Shown here: positions 23,576 through 32,795 of the stretch, piece after piece
How the letters are laid out: every line of letters starts with the position of its first letter
How positions within the stretch are numbered: position 1 is the stretch's first letter
Source: Hysterium pulicare CBS 123377
Taxonomy: Eukaryota > Ascomycota > Dothideomycetes > Hysteriales > Hysteriaceae
Length of the DNA: 64,000 nucleotides
NCBI GenBank assembly: GCA_000467715.1
Contig: AJFK01000462.1
Location: 1-64,000 of the forward strand
Reading direction: 5' to 3'
The notes under the pieces: model-generated
Told to the model about the DNA's origin: nothing
The model's database searches: none
What the model saw: the letters and a program-made list of their open reading frames with translations, nothing else
Program-made: the position numbers and the translations under genes

Positions 23576-26404
23576 ATGTCTCAAGACAGCAATTCGAGCC
23601 ACGGATCTCGTTCACCATCACCAGGTGCTAGTCCTGCACTCCCGTCAGCTCCAACTGGCCGCAATGCAGGTTTGCCTGTCACCAACCAGGTCTTAAGAAA
23701 TACACAGCGCGAGTCTGTAAGAGACCAGGGTGCAGAGGTCGATACAAACATGGCTACGGCATCCAACAAGCGAAAGAGGGACGACAGCGAAGAGCCAGCC
23801 AACAAACCAGTACGATCCAATCCGCAGCCACCGAAAAAGCGGCCACGGCAAAAGCAACTCGTGGGCAATTTAGGAAATGGGGAGAACGTACGCGAAGCTA
23901 CAGAGGCACAGCCTCTTAAGCCACTGAAGTCCAAGCAACAGAAGAAGTCTCAGCCGGAGCTCCCTTTTCCGGTAAGTGTTTCTGCATCTCATGCTACGGG
24001 GGACGCAAGGATGACTGACTCCTCCCTACAGAACCTTCCCAGTCTTGAAGATGATGTGATCCAGACGGGACATCAGGAAGCTACTTCTCGTTCCGATCGC
24101 CCGGCCACTGCGGGTTCTTCAAAAGTTTCGAAATTGATTGTTCATGATGCGGCCTCCAAAGGAAACGCAAAATCGGTCAAGGGAAAGCAGAAAAAAGCCG
24201 CAGACTCTGTACCAAAGACTCAGAAGCCATCCGCAGGGTCTTCTTCTAAAACCCTAAGAAAGCTCCAGTATATCAAGACGGATGGGAGCTATTATACTCG
24301 AGAAGCGAGCACGTGGAAGAAGGACAACCGAGCGTTCCTTGACGCAGAACTGCGGAAGCGCGGCCATGACCCCGAGTCACATGGCTTCAAAAGTTTGAAT
24401 GCTATGGAACTAGGGGAGAGTTTGCAGGCCGAAGATAAAGCGATTGAACAAGCAGGGGAACCTTATCCAGACTGGGTTTATACCCACAATCGTGACTTTG
24501 TGGAAGCAAAGAAAGCGAAGTCTGCACAGAGGAAAGAGGCCAAGGCAAACGTCCCTCAATTGAAGAAAGGTGGGCAAACCCTCAATGAGGATGAGCAAGT
24601 CCCTTCCAACGAAGACAATCCTGAGGAAAAGGCTGCCTCTGATGCCTCTGGCGAGGACAGTGACCCAGAGTCTTCGGAAAGGACTGAACCTAGAATCATG
24701 GACCAGTCTGCAATAACATCCTTCTCTGATGCTATCGCCGATGCTCATCGCCGTCGTGGGATCCATGTGCCCCGCAGCTTGAGGCCCGAGTCTACAACCG
24801 GGCCTGCTGTTGAAGACGGTACTCTCAATGAGGGCGCAGGGGATAGAGAAGGGCGTGCTGCTGAAGGTAGCCACCTACATGCCTCAACGCTGGACCCATC
24901 TTGGCCAACCAGCAATGCTCCTAGCGACCCAAATGATCCCGATGACTCGGATGATGAGGGTGACTCCGATCAAGGGAAGCAGGGGGATGATGGAAAGGAT
25001 AGGAAGAATGGCAAAGACCAAGACAAAAAGAAGAACGATGCTGGCGGCTCTTCTGACCAAGGAGAGGAAGATGTGGATGAACATGAACACGAGTATGAGG
25101 CCGAAGGAGATGACGAGGAGGATGAGGAAGACAATGCCGAAGAAATTGAGGCCAACGAAGAGGACTTGCCCTGGCCAAACTGGAAGAAAAGGAGTGAGCT
25201 GACGTGGGAGAAAAAGCATAGCAAGGCGGACAAACTAAAAGCCATTGCTCAGTACGGGGGCAGTCACTTGTTCAACAAGTTCTCCAACGGTGGCCACATG
25301 TCCAGGTGGCTGGAACGCAAAGACCTCATCCGTTGCGAGCCAGAGCTAGGTTTGTCTGAACCGGAAGACCCTCCATTACCTTCAGGTCCCAGAAAACGAG
25401 GACTCGCAGCCGATTCTACGGGTAGCCGGCCACACAAACGCAGAAGGACATCCGTGGAATCGGAGACTCCCGATCAACACATAACCGATTCCTCACTACC
25501 TCCCGTCGAGGGTGAAGATAGCTCTTCAGACTCCACCATGACGGACGTAGAAGACTACATTGGTTTCGGAAATTGGTCTGATGATGAACTCTTTGTGGAA
25601 GATGAACATCAGATCAGGAGCGGTAGTCAGCCACTCTCCATGAATAAAGCCATCATGGAGATATTCGAAAGAACTATGGGTCGACGAAAAGAGTCAGGCG
25701 ATGGTTCCAAAGAAAGCGATGGCCATGATGAGGACGCCGAGATGACGGACGCCGACTCCAATGCCACGTTTGATAGCAACGAAACGCTCGACGACGTTGT
25801 TTATGATATTCCAGCCCGAACCACGTACTACCTAAGCTTGGAGGACGACGAGCTCATCACTGTTGGCCGTCAACGTAATCTAGCAATCATTGCAGATGAC
25901 GTCGACAATGAAGACCAATATCTCCATGAGTATGTGCAAGAGCATGTGGTAATAGGCGCAGACGAACCTCTCGACGAAGAAGCGACACGGCTGTACGTCG
26001 AGCACATCAGGACTCTATATGACTCTCGAGAGAAGATCGCAAGCAGACTTGCTTGGCAAGACGCTGGGACGGCTCGTCACAAAGTTTTAAAGCGATACGA
26101 CTACAAGACCGAAGCCGACATGGAGCCTCAGGATGAGGAATTGGTCCGGAGGATGTTCAAAGCTCGAAGGAATGCCTGGCTTGCCGATGAAGATCCAGAT
26201 TTGATCCAGTGGGAGGACCTTGAGCGTGCGGTTGCAAATGAGGATCCTGGGTGGACTAACGAAGCTGGCAATGCTGGTGACAAGACTGAGAGCGGCGGTG
26301 AGGATGAAATTGAGAGCGATAGTGCTAGCCAAAATAAAGATGCCAACGAGGGTCTAGATGATGGCGAGGATGACAGTGGTATTGAATGGGACGAGATGCT
26401 TTAG
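23576..26404 (+). CDS. nuclear charged protein C, paralogue of B (hypothetical)
   Basis: 942 residues if unspliced. ATG 23576 is chosen over the in-frame ATG at 23414 because of its context (ACAATGTC) and the TATA box at 23431. Order of parts: a disordered basic N-terminus with KKRPRQK; a compact block at about 239-283 with R-E-A-S-T-W-K-K and A-E-L-R-K-R-G; a long acidic Ser/Asp/Lys/Glu region; a second block at about 543-569 with W-E-K-K-H-S-K-A-D-K-L and Y-G-G...L-F-N-K-F; and a Glu/Asp-rich C-terminus. Both blocks stand at nearly the same positions as in protein B, so the two are diverged duplicates. A 60-nt stretch at 23972-24031 has a perfect GTAAGT donor and CCTACAG acceptor, has no stop and is a multiple of three, so it may be an intron or an optional one. 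Function unknown; a nuclear role is inferred. Confidence 0.82.
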   Translation: MSQDSNSSHGSRSPSPGASPALPSAPTGRNAGLPVTNQVLRNTQRESVRDQGAEVDTNMATASNKRKRDDSEEPANKPVRSNPQPPKKRPRQKQLVGNLGNGENVREATEAQPLKPLKSKQQKKSQPELPFPVSVSASHATGDARMTDSSLQNLPSLEDDVIQTGHQEATSRSDRPATAGSSKVSKLIVHDAASKGNAKSVKGKQKKAADSVPKTQKPSAGSSSKTLRKLQYIKTDGSYYTREASTWKKDNRAFLDAELRKRGHDPESHGFKSLNAMELGESLQAEDKAIEQAGEPYPDWVYTHNRDFVEAKKAKSAQRKEAKANVPQLKKGGQTLNEDEQVPSNEDNPEEKAASDASGEDSDPESSERTEPRIMDQSAITSFSDAIADAHRRRGIHVPRSLRPESTTGPAVEDGTLNEGAGDREGRAAEGSHLHASTLDPSWPTSNAPSDPNDPDDSDDEGDSDQGKQGDDGKDRKNGKDQDKKKNDAGGSSDQGEEDVDEHEHEYEAEGDDEEDEEDNAEEIEANEEDLPWPNWKKRSELTWEKKHSKADKLKAIAQYGGSHLFNKFSNGGHMSRWLERKDLIRCEPELGLSEPEDPPLPSGPRKRGLAADSTGSRPHKRRRTSVESETPDQHITDSSLPPVEGEDSSSDSTMTDVEDYIGFGNWSDDELFVEDEHQIRSGSQPLSMNKAIMEIFERTMGRRKESGDGSKESDGHDEDAEMTDADSNATFDSNETLDDVVYDIPARTTYYLSLEDDELITVGRQRNLAIIADDVDNEDQYLHEYVQEHVVIGADEPLDEEATRLYVEHIRTLYDSREKIASRLAWQDAGTARHKVLKRYDYKTEADMEPQDEELVRRMFKARRNAWLADEDPDLIQWEDLERAVANEDPGWTNEAGNAGDKTESGGEDEIESDSASQNKDANEGLDDGEDDSGIEWDEML

Positions 26405-27442
26405 ACCGCCATAACAATTTTAACCTTACTCTTTCTCAAACATTGTTCCTAAAAGTGCCGCAATACTTCAATCTACAGGGCATCAGCGCATAGATAATAC
26501 CAAGTCATGAATGCAAGTCTCACTTCGACACTGTCATGTGCATATAATTAGATCGTCTAATCGAGGATACATTTTCTCTGAGACTCAAAAACTTGATTCA
26601 TTACTAGCTCTCACAAATCCTGTTTAACAAAGACGAAACATCTAATATAACCAAAGTAGATTTCTGCCAATAAAAGTTCAAGTTCATGAGAAATGCAGGC
26701 ATGTTATGCCTCCTCCGTGTGGATATCAACTTCTTTCCTCGATGAGCGGTGAAGTCTAAAGCTTATGCGTCTTCGAGCTTTCCAAAGTTTCTAGACAGCA
26801 TACCGCCTTCAGATTCTTTCTTGAGTATGATCGATCTATAGTTCCGTCCATTCTAGGGGCATATGAACATGTAATCCAATGTGTTGCCATAGGAAGTACA
26901 AAGCCAAATCATTAGTAGCTCAACAGTTCACAATAAAATCTCCAGATTATCGCTGGCACGTTGCTGATACACGAGTAAGTCTCTAGGATGTCTTTCAACA
27001 AAGACAATGTTAATGCACAACAAAGAATGAAACATACTAATTGCTTGTTTCATTGTCCATGATCTGTTTGAGACCATTTTTGTCTCACGGACAGCAACAA
27101 TTGCAGGTTGGATATCTCCCACATCAGTTTCTCTAATCCAGCTCACTTTCATAGCTTTTATTGGCACTCTTTTCGGTGTTTTTGACGTAATAGTCGGGTA
27201 CCTGTCATTCACTTCACTTCACTTCTTCACGTGAAGCTTCCGCTGAATCACGCCATACTCATCTGCATCGCTTCCCAGACAACGAGTCCGTCGCCTCCGG
27301 CCGAAAAGTTCTTCCGGGGGTATTTGTTTCTCTCCGATTCTTTGGGTTGTTGACATCCACACACACATTTCCTCAATTCAGTCTCAATCAACACAACATT
27401 CGATTCATTTACTATCCAGCCTACATCCACACACCAACGATT
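26405..27442. other. AT-rich intergenic region
   Basis: About 1 kb. A 94-codon minus frame at 26928-27212 has no family features. The distal part carries CACTT repeats and a palindrome that are described separately. Confidence 0.5.
27225..27236. promoter_or_regulatory. E-box palindrome CTTCACGTGAAG upstream of protein D
   Basis: A perfect 12-bp palindrome with a CACGTG core lies about 207 bp before the ATG of the next gene, directly after three ACTTC repeats. CACGTG is the known core site of bHLH factors; its use here is inferred. Confidence 0.35.
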
Positions 27443-28603
27443 ATGGCTTCTTTCAATCGATCCCGTACCGGTAAAGCCGCCGAATCTAATGAGCCCATCC
27501 GCGAACCAAATCAACCTCTCCATCCAAAATCGTCCCTCAAGAGAAGGTCACCTTCAAACGATGAGCATTCAGAGTCAGAGAAACCAACAGAGACTACCAC
27601 TACTATCTCTAAACTCCAGAAAACCAGCAAACGACAAGATGTATCAGCAGCAAAGCAAGAAGAAAGTAGGGGTGTCTTTCTAAGGGTGGTGATTCCACAG
27701 GAGGAGACTAGACCTACCCGCACCCGCACCGCACGAGCTCGTACGACTGTTCAGCCTTCATCCCAAGCCAGAATCCAAGCACGACTACAGCATCCCCCTC
27801 CATCTGTTCATGAAATCCAGTTCTCTAAGCCCCTTCAACTCCTACGTCATTATCCTAGCCAAGCAACCGGTCCTCCTCTATTACCAGCTCCACAGAATCC
27901 TTCTGCCCGGGTCCAGCAGCTCAGAACTAGTCATCCAGCCACAAACTACAATGCCTTCACAGGCCCTCAGTCGCGGGATGAGCCGCCACAAGCTCAGGAG
28001 AATTGGGCGATCCTCCAGTCAGATGAAGCTCAGTATCAATACAGCATTGCCTTCGGGCTCAACATTGACCCTCACGTGCTCTCCGCCTTGGACTTCGAGC
28101 GCTGGAGAGAGCTGCAGGACAAGGCAGAAGAATTCAAGGTTCAGTGGGAAGCCAGAAACCCGTACCTAAGTGGGAAATCTGCTGGCGCATTGGAGGTAGA
28201 GGAAGAGGTGGAGAAAGATCCAGTTTCCCAGGAACCACAATCCGAGCCTCGTCCACCAACTGTCTCTCCATTTACTCCAACCACTGCAAATGCCGAAGCG
28301 CTTCCTCCAGCCGACCCCAATCCACCTCCGGGAAACCAGTCGAAGCCAGTTCGCGCACGCAACGCCACCAGAAACAAGAAGTCTAAGCAGAAGTCTGGGA
28401 CTGTGGAGGGTGGAAAAGTGAATAAGAGGAAAGGGGCTAAAGTGGGCTTGGGAAAGATTGCTAAAGGCAATAAAGCCTACAATGCGTGGATGCGGCTGAG
28501 AAAAGATGAGTTGCTGGAAGAGGCACGCAGCCGCGGGATACTGGACTTGAGTGAAGCCGACCTTAAGAAAAGGATCGTTGGTGCCATAATGGCACAAGGC
28601 TGA
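27443..28603 (+). CDS. SAP-motif nuclear protein D (hypothetical)
   Basis: Single exon of 386 residues from the ATG at 27443; the frame is open 32 codons further up, but those read as leader sequence. The first two thirds are disordered, with Arg/Thr repeats (T-R-T-R-T-A-R-A-R) and Pro/Gln runs. A Lys/Asn/Arg stretch (about 320-345) probably directs it to the nucleus. The last 41 residues form the clearest SAP-like motif of the cluster: Y-N-A-W, then L-R-K-D-E-L-L-E-E-A-R-S-R-G, a short loop, and L-K-K-R-I-V-G-A-I. SAP motifs (about 35 residues, two helices) bind scaffold-attachment DNA in known proteins. Its Y-x-x-W opening recurs in A and E. It stands alone with its own promoter, 1.0 kb after C. 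Confidence 0.8.
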   Translation: MASFNRSRTGKAAESNEPIREPNQPLHPKSSLKRRSPSNDEHSESEKPTETTTTISKLQKTSKRQDVSAAKQEESRGVFLRVVIPQEETRPTRTRTARARTTVQPSSQARIQARLQHPPPSVHEIQFSKPLQLLRHYPSQATGPPLLPAPQNPSARVQQLRTSHPATNYNAFTGPQSRDEPPQAQENWAILQSDEAQYQYSIAFGLNIDPHVLSALDFERWRELQDKAEEFKVQWEARNPYLSGKSAGALEVEEEVEKDPVSQEPQSEPRPPTVSPFTPTTANAEALPPADPNPPPGNQSKPVRARNATRNKKSKQKSGTVEGGKVNKRKGAKVGLGKIAKGNKAYNAWMRLRKDELLEEARSRGILDLSEADLKKRIVGAIMAQG

Positions 28604-29708
28604 AGAGGATTGGCCTGTGGGAAGAGACTAGAAAGGCCCGTAGAGGGTGGTGACAGGCTTTTAGATTGTTTTTGAATGCATGCTTGGATTTGTATGGGTA
28701 GGAAAATGGTTACTAGGTTAGCCTGTAGGATGACAAGGGGATGTTGTAATACTTAGTTAAGATTAGTTTGCTTGGGCTTGGTATGCCTCATGAAAAGTAC
28801 TATATCGACTTCAGAGAATTGCTTTAGCTTGTTCTAAACAGTAGCTAGACTACTTATCTCTAGAAAATGGATAGATGATTACCCTTGTTTACATCATGTG
28901 GCTCTGCTTATGTTTGTGTATTAAAGCAATCTGACCACCGTGACTATACAGTTTGACCTTGGTAATATGTATTAAAGTGCTACGTTTAATATCTAACAAG
29001 TTTAAACCTAGTTACTTCCTCTTAAGGTAGAGGTAAAATACTTTAAGATAATCCTCTCTTTTTCTACTCCATTCCAAAACACGTTCTTGTAGTAGGATAT
29101 TTAGCCTGCACGCACCCACGTGGCAACTTACTTCAGCATACTTCCCCAAGCGCGAATGACATCGGTGCTACGTACTCCTTCGGCATTTGATGAACTTTAC
29201 GCATGGTGGCTTATGCTCTTGGCCTAGGCCGCCTAGCTCCTTAGAGAGTTTTATACCTTTTACTTTCTACTCTTATATATACTTAAGCTCAGATTCTTAT
29301 ATACTTTCTGACTCTTCATGCATCTCTTTTACCATTATGACCTTGTTTCACAATGTGAACTCATCCAGATTCTATACTCCAGAATTAAGGGGTCAAGGAA
29401 GACATCAGTGATAATTCCAGCCTGTATGGAACACTACAGGGGAATTGCACTATGCGGTCACAATGCTAGGAACCAGAAACTCATATTGGGCACTGACCGG
29501 AAGTACCAAGAAGTGAAAGCGTCTGCTCTCGATTGTGTGAAAACGAATCACTGGATCCGAAGTCCGTAAGTACAAGGCTCGACTCTCTGCTCCCAGCGTA
29601 CTTTTCGAACACCAACATACTCCACTACTCGAAATCAACCCATCACCTCGAGTTAAACCAATACTTCGACTACTTCAAAACACCATCGTTTTCCATCCTA
29701 CAAATCAA
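28604..29708. other. AT-rich intergenic region
   Basis: 1.1 kb of A/T-rich sequence with TATATATA near 29273 and short frames without features. It may contain the promoter of protein E. A pyrimidine/CAA-rich leader precedes the ATG at 29709. Confidence 0.5.
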
Positions 29709-31208
29709 ATGGCTCCATCTACGAACACACCAACTGGCCGGGCAGCTTCTGTCCCACCCAATAATCGCCGAGTAATGCATTTGAAAGAAACTTTCAAGGG
29801 TAGAGCAGTGTCCGAACCACCCACTTCAAACGGGATAGCTTCTTCCCTTGCTCGGAAGCCCCAGCCTGCAGTAAGTCTCATGATTGTAGCCCGCCGCGTG
29901 GACAACTCAACTAACGCGACCAAGCGCGATGCACATCCAAACCCTACGCTCACAAAACCTACCAAGCGTAGAGCCGAAGAGGATGAAGACCCATCCGATA
30001 CTCTTGAAGGACTCACGGATTCTGCACCGCCAGCCAAGCGGAAGCTAATCGCCCGCAAACCATCCGCCAAAATCCTCGCCATGAACGAGGGTGCTCTTCC
30101 GGGAGCCGTGGTTCCAGAGGAAGTAAAACAACCAGAGCCCGATGCACTTCTAAAACCGACACTCACCAAGGCTACTAAGCGTAGGCGTGATGATAAAAAA
30201 GAGCTTTCTGCACCTCTGGACGGATCCTCAGATGCTTCCCAGTCTCCTAAGCGTAAGCTGGTCTCTCTGAAACCGTCTGCCGAAATTCTCATGATGAATG
30301 ATGGTGCTATTCCTGATACCCTGGTTCCAGATGAGGATAAACAACCACACGAAGTCTCCCCGCCCCTGTCTCCTGAGTCACCTCCAGCTGTAGTCGATCA
30401 GCCCCGACCGCTAAAACTGAAATTCACATATAAGAACAAGGGGCGTGACATTACTACGGCGAGGGCTCAGGAGGCGAAGCGGAGGGAACAGACCCGAGGA
30501 CTGGTCCAATCCAAGGCTGCAACAAGGCTTCAGAAAGAAGCATCTACCGCAATCAACCCAACGTCTGACTCTGAAGAGAAGAAGGTCCCAAATATCAAGA
30601 CCTATATGCAGTGGACCCATGCAAAATTAGTTAAGGAAGCCAATAGTCGTGGTTTTTCCTATATCACTGCCAAGTCTGGTCATTCAAAGGGGGTCATTGC
30701 TATGCTTCTGCACACGGACAACAAGATCCCACAACTGAAGGTCGGCTTTAGAGGGCGACAAAGGATCTACGAGCGACTCGATAAGAGCCAGCTCGCAAAG
30801 ATTCTGAGAGATAATGGGGAGCCCGTGGTTGAGCTCAGGACCGATATCACCGACTATATGAAGCAAGGACGCTCTAAGGAGTGGATCTTAGAGGTACGGG
30901 AAGCGACCAATACCCAAGAGAAATTGGTGGATCGATGCATAGAATTGCAGGATGCAGACATATCTGTAGTCATTGGATCGGTGGAATTTCGACTCTGGGA
31001 CGAGAAAGGCTTCAGCGAGGAGGTTGGCTCGGTCTGGCTCTGGGAGAATTCCGAGGATCAAGAGATGACGGGCGCGGAGGAGAACATTGGCTCAGAAGAC
31101 AACGGAAATGGCTATGAAGGAAGGGACAATGTAGGAAGGGTCGCGATCATCCAGGAGAAGCTCCGGGCGTTGAACAAGGAGCTCAATGATATCTCCCCCC
31201 ACCGTTGA
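29709..31208 (+). CDS. SAP/HeH-motif nuclear protein E with internal tandem repeat (hypothetical)
   Basis: 499 residues from the ATG at 29709. Residues 79-212 are a gapless tandem duplication of a 71-residue unit: each copy has T-K-x-T-K-R-R, then K-R-K-L, K-P-S-A-x-I-L and N-x-G-A, ending V-P-x-E/D-x-K-Q-P. Residues about 298-338 form a SAP/HeH-like segment opening Y-M-Q-W and continuing K-L-V-K-E-A-N-S-R-G-F. A second, Y-E-R-L-D-K-S-Q-L-A-K-I-L-R-D-N-G, lies near 353-390. The tail is acidic. A possible 54-nt in-frame intron (29871-29924; GTAAGT, ACTAAC, AAG end) would remove 18 residues. The TKRR and KRKL groups suggest nuclear import. No enzyme motif is seen; a DNA- or RNA-binding role is inferred from the SAP-like segments. 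Confidence 0.8.
   Translation: MAPSTNTPTGRAASVPPNNRRVMHLKETFKGRAVSEPPTSNGIASSLARKPQPAVSLMIVARRVDNSTNATKRDAHPNPTLTKPTKRRAEEDEDPSDTLEGLTDSAPPAKRKLIARKPSAKILAMNEGALPGAVVPEEVKQPEPDALLKPTLTKATKRRRDDKKELSAPLDGSSDASQSPKRKLVSLKPSAEILMMNDGAIPDTLVPDEDKQPHEVSPPLSPESPPAVVDQPRPLKLKFTYKNKGRDITTARAQEAKRREQTRGLVQSKAATRLQKEASTAINPTSDSEEKKVPNIKTYMQWTHAKLVKEANSRGFSYITAKSGHSKGVIAMLLHTDNKIPQLKVGFRGRQRIYERLDKSQLAKILRDNGEPVVELRTDITDYMKQGRSKEWILEVREATNTQEKLVDRCIELQDADISVVIGSVEFRLWDEKGFSEEVGSVWLWENSEDQEMTGAEENIGSEDNGNGYEGRDNVGRVAIIQEKLRALNKELNDISPHR
29943..30347 (+). repeat. 213-bp tandem repeat within protein E gene
   Basis: Two copies with a period of 71 codons, roughly 29943-30134 and 30156-30347 for the conserved cores. 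Alignment is gapless at the protein level and diverged at the base level, so the duplication is not very recent. Confidence 0.8.
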
Positions 31209-32795
31209 CTCTGACAGAGCAGAAGATGATTTATAGACTACGGACCTAGCAATTCGCTTTATCAAAGCATATTACTGTTGCAAGGATACAAATCAATAAT
31301 AGTTTCACACTCAATCGATTATAATGTTGCAACAACGTGATGAAGCCGATGCCTATAGCCAAGGAATCCGGAGGCCCTTACTAATCAAGCCTACAATAGT
31401 ACTGCTCATGAAGCCGTGCCCGTGTTATCCACCCAACCAAGCATATCCGTTGTTTATTTCTCCATCTAAACTTTATCCGGCTCAAGAGTCTCGCGTGTCA
31501 TCTGCAACTTGGTATTTGATGGACCCAGATGCGTTTTTACATCCTCCATGCATTCATAGCCTCATCTATACTTTCTCTCTTCAATTCGACGATATGCAGC
31601 CTTCAGTAACCGGAGCCACCATGCGCACTACGTTAAGCAACTCAGCGCCTCCGACAAAAGTAACGGCGTCGCTAGTAGCGAGGTACGTTAGACAGTGTTC
31701 CTGAATGATTGTGGTGGGTATACTGACCGGCTCTTCCCAAGGAGACCAACCAGTTAAGAGCGTTAGCTTCCATTTCTGGCGTTCAGACACCCCTCATGTT
31801 TTGTTCTCCGTCAGATACCAGACTTTTTGCCACAATTTTCTTCTTTAGATGTCTGCCAACGTTAGTGCAAGTGGACTGCAAAGCGTCACAAGGCTCCTAT
31901 TGTACCTTGCTAAGCTGAGGATGGTTGGCGGGAATAACTCTCTCCTTTACTGGATGCGGCAGCGTACTCGTCCACGATCACTCCAAACGGCGACGAGCAT
32001 ACGACAAGTACTTCTCGCTGCATGCCTGAACAATACATTTAATTGCAGAAGTTTTTGCCGGGTGGACCACTGAAGCTTGAACAATGACAACTTCGGTCAC
32101 CGGAGACAGGTAGCAACACCAGCGGTGATCCACTTAGGTACCCAGACCTGATTTATCCGACGCGCACCTAGGTACCATCGAAGCATTTCAGACAATGGTT
32201 TGACGGCCATGCCCTGGAGAAGGCGCAGCGGACTTAACGCGTGCTTGTTGGTTGCTCTTTCCGATCTCAGCAATCACGTTTGATCTTCAAATGAGCACCG
32301 TCATACCTACCTCCAAGACTCACATCGCGCAACACCGGGACAACACTGGGACAGCGTCAGCAGGATCATTCTTCTTGTTTCAGAGGTTATCAGAACGTTC
32401 TTACAGCATCTTATGATCTCCCAGCGAATCAGCAAATCCCGAACCTCGATCGGAAAGCGACGACGACATTAGACAACGGGAACTACCAGTGAGTAATTCA
32501 CAGTCTTTTGGAATTCAGCAGGTGGTGAATCTCCCATCTCTCAAAGACTGAAAACGGGGACAGCAACCTCTCTGCACATGACGACCATCAAAGCCCGTAT
32601 GCCAACGTCAACTCCCACCATCACGCAGTTCAGCTCCGGAAAAACCATCACCTCCGCTGACTCATTACGCGATGCCGTCCATTCAGTTTCCCCTCCAATA
32701 TCTATATAAACCTGTAACCTCCTCTCGCTGAACCTGACGACCACACCTTACAGCCAAACCCACCACCCAACAACCACCATCGGAGCTCCTCCACC
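31209..32795. other. intergenic region, no supported gene
   Basis: 1.6 kb. Frames at 31324-31704 and 31849-32073 have no family features. The last 100 bp hold the TATA box and C/A-rich leader of protein F. Confidence 0.5.
32703..32710 (+). promoter_or_regulatory. TATA box of protein F
   Basis: TATATAAA lies about 90 bp before the ATG and is followed by a CCACCAAC-rich leader. Confidence 0.5.

Noticed and set aside
24884-25245. Hydrophobic minus frames inside gene C
   Set aside because: Antisense of Asp/Glu-rich codons gives Leu/Ile/Val/Ser runs that imitate membrane proteins.
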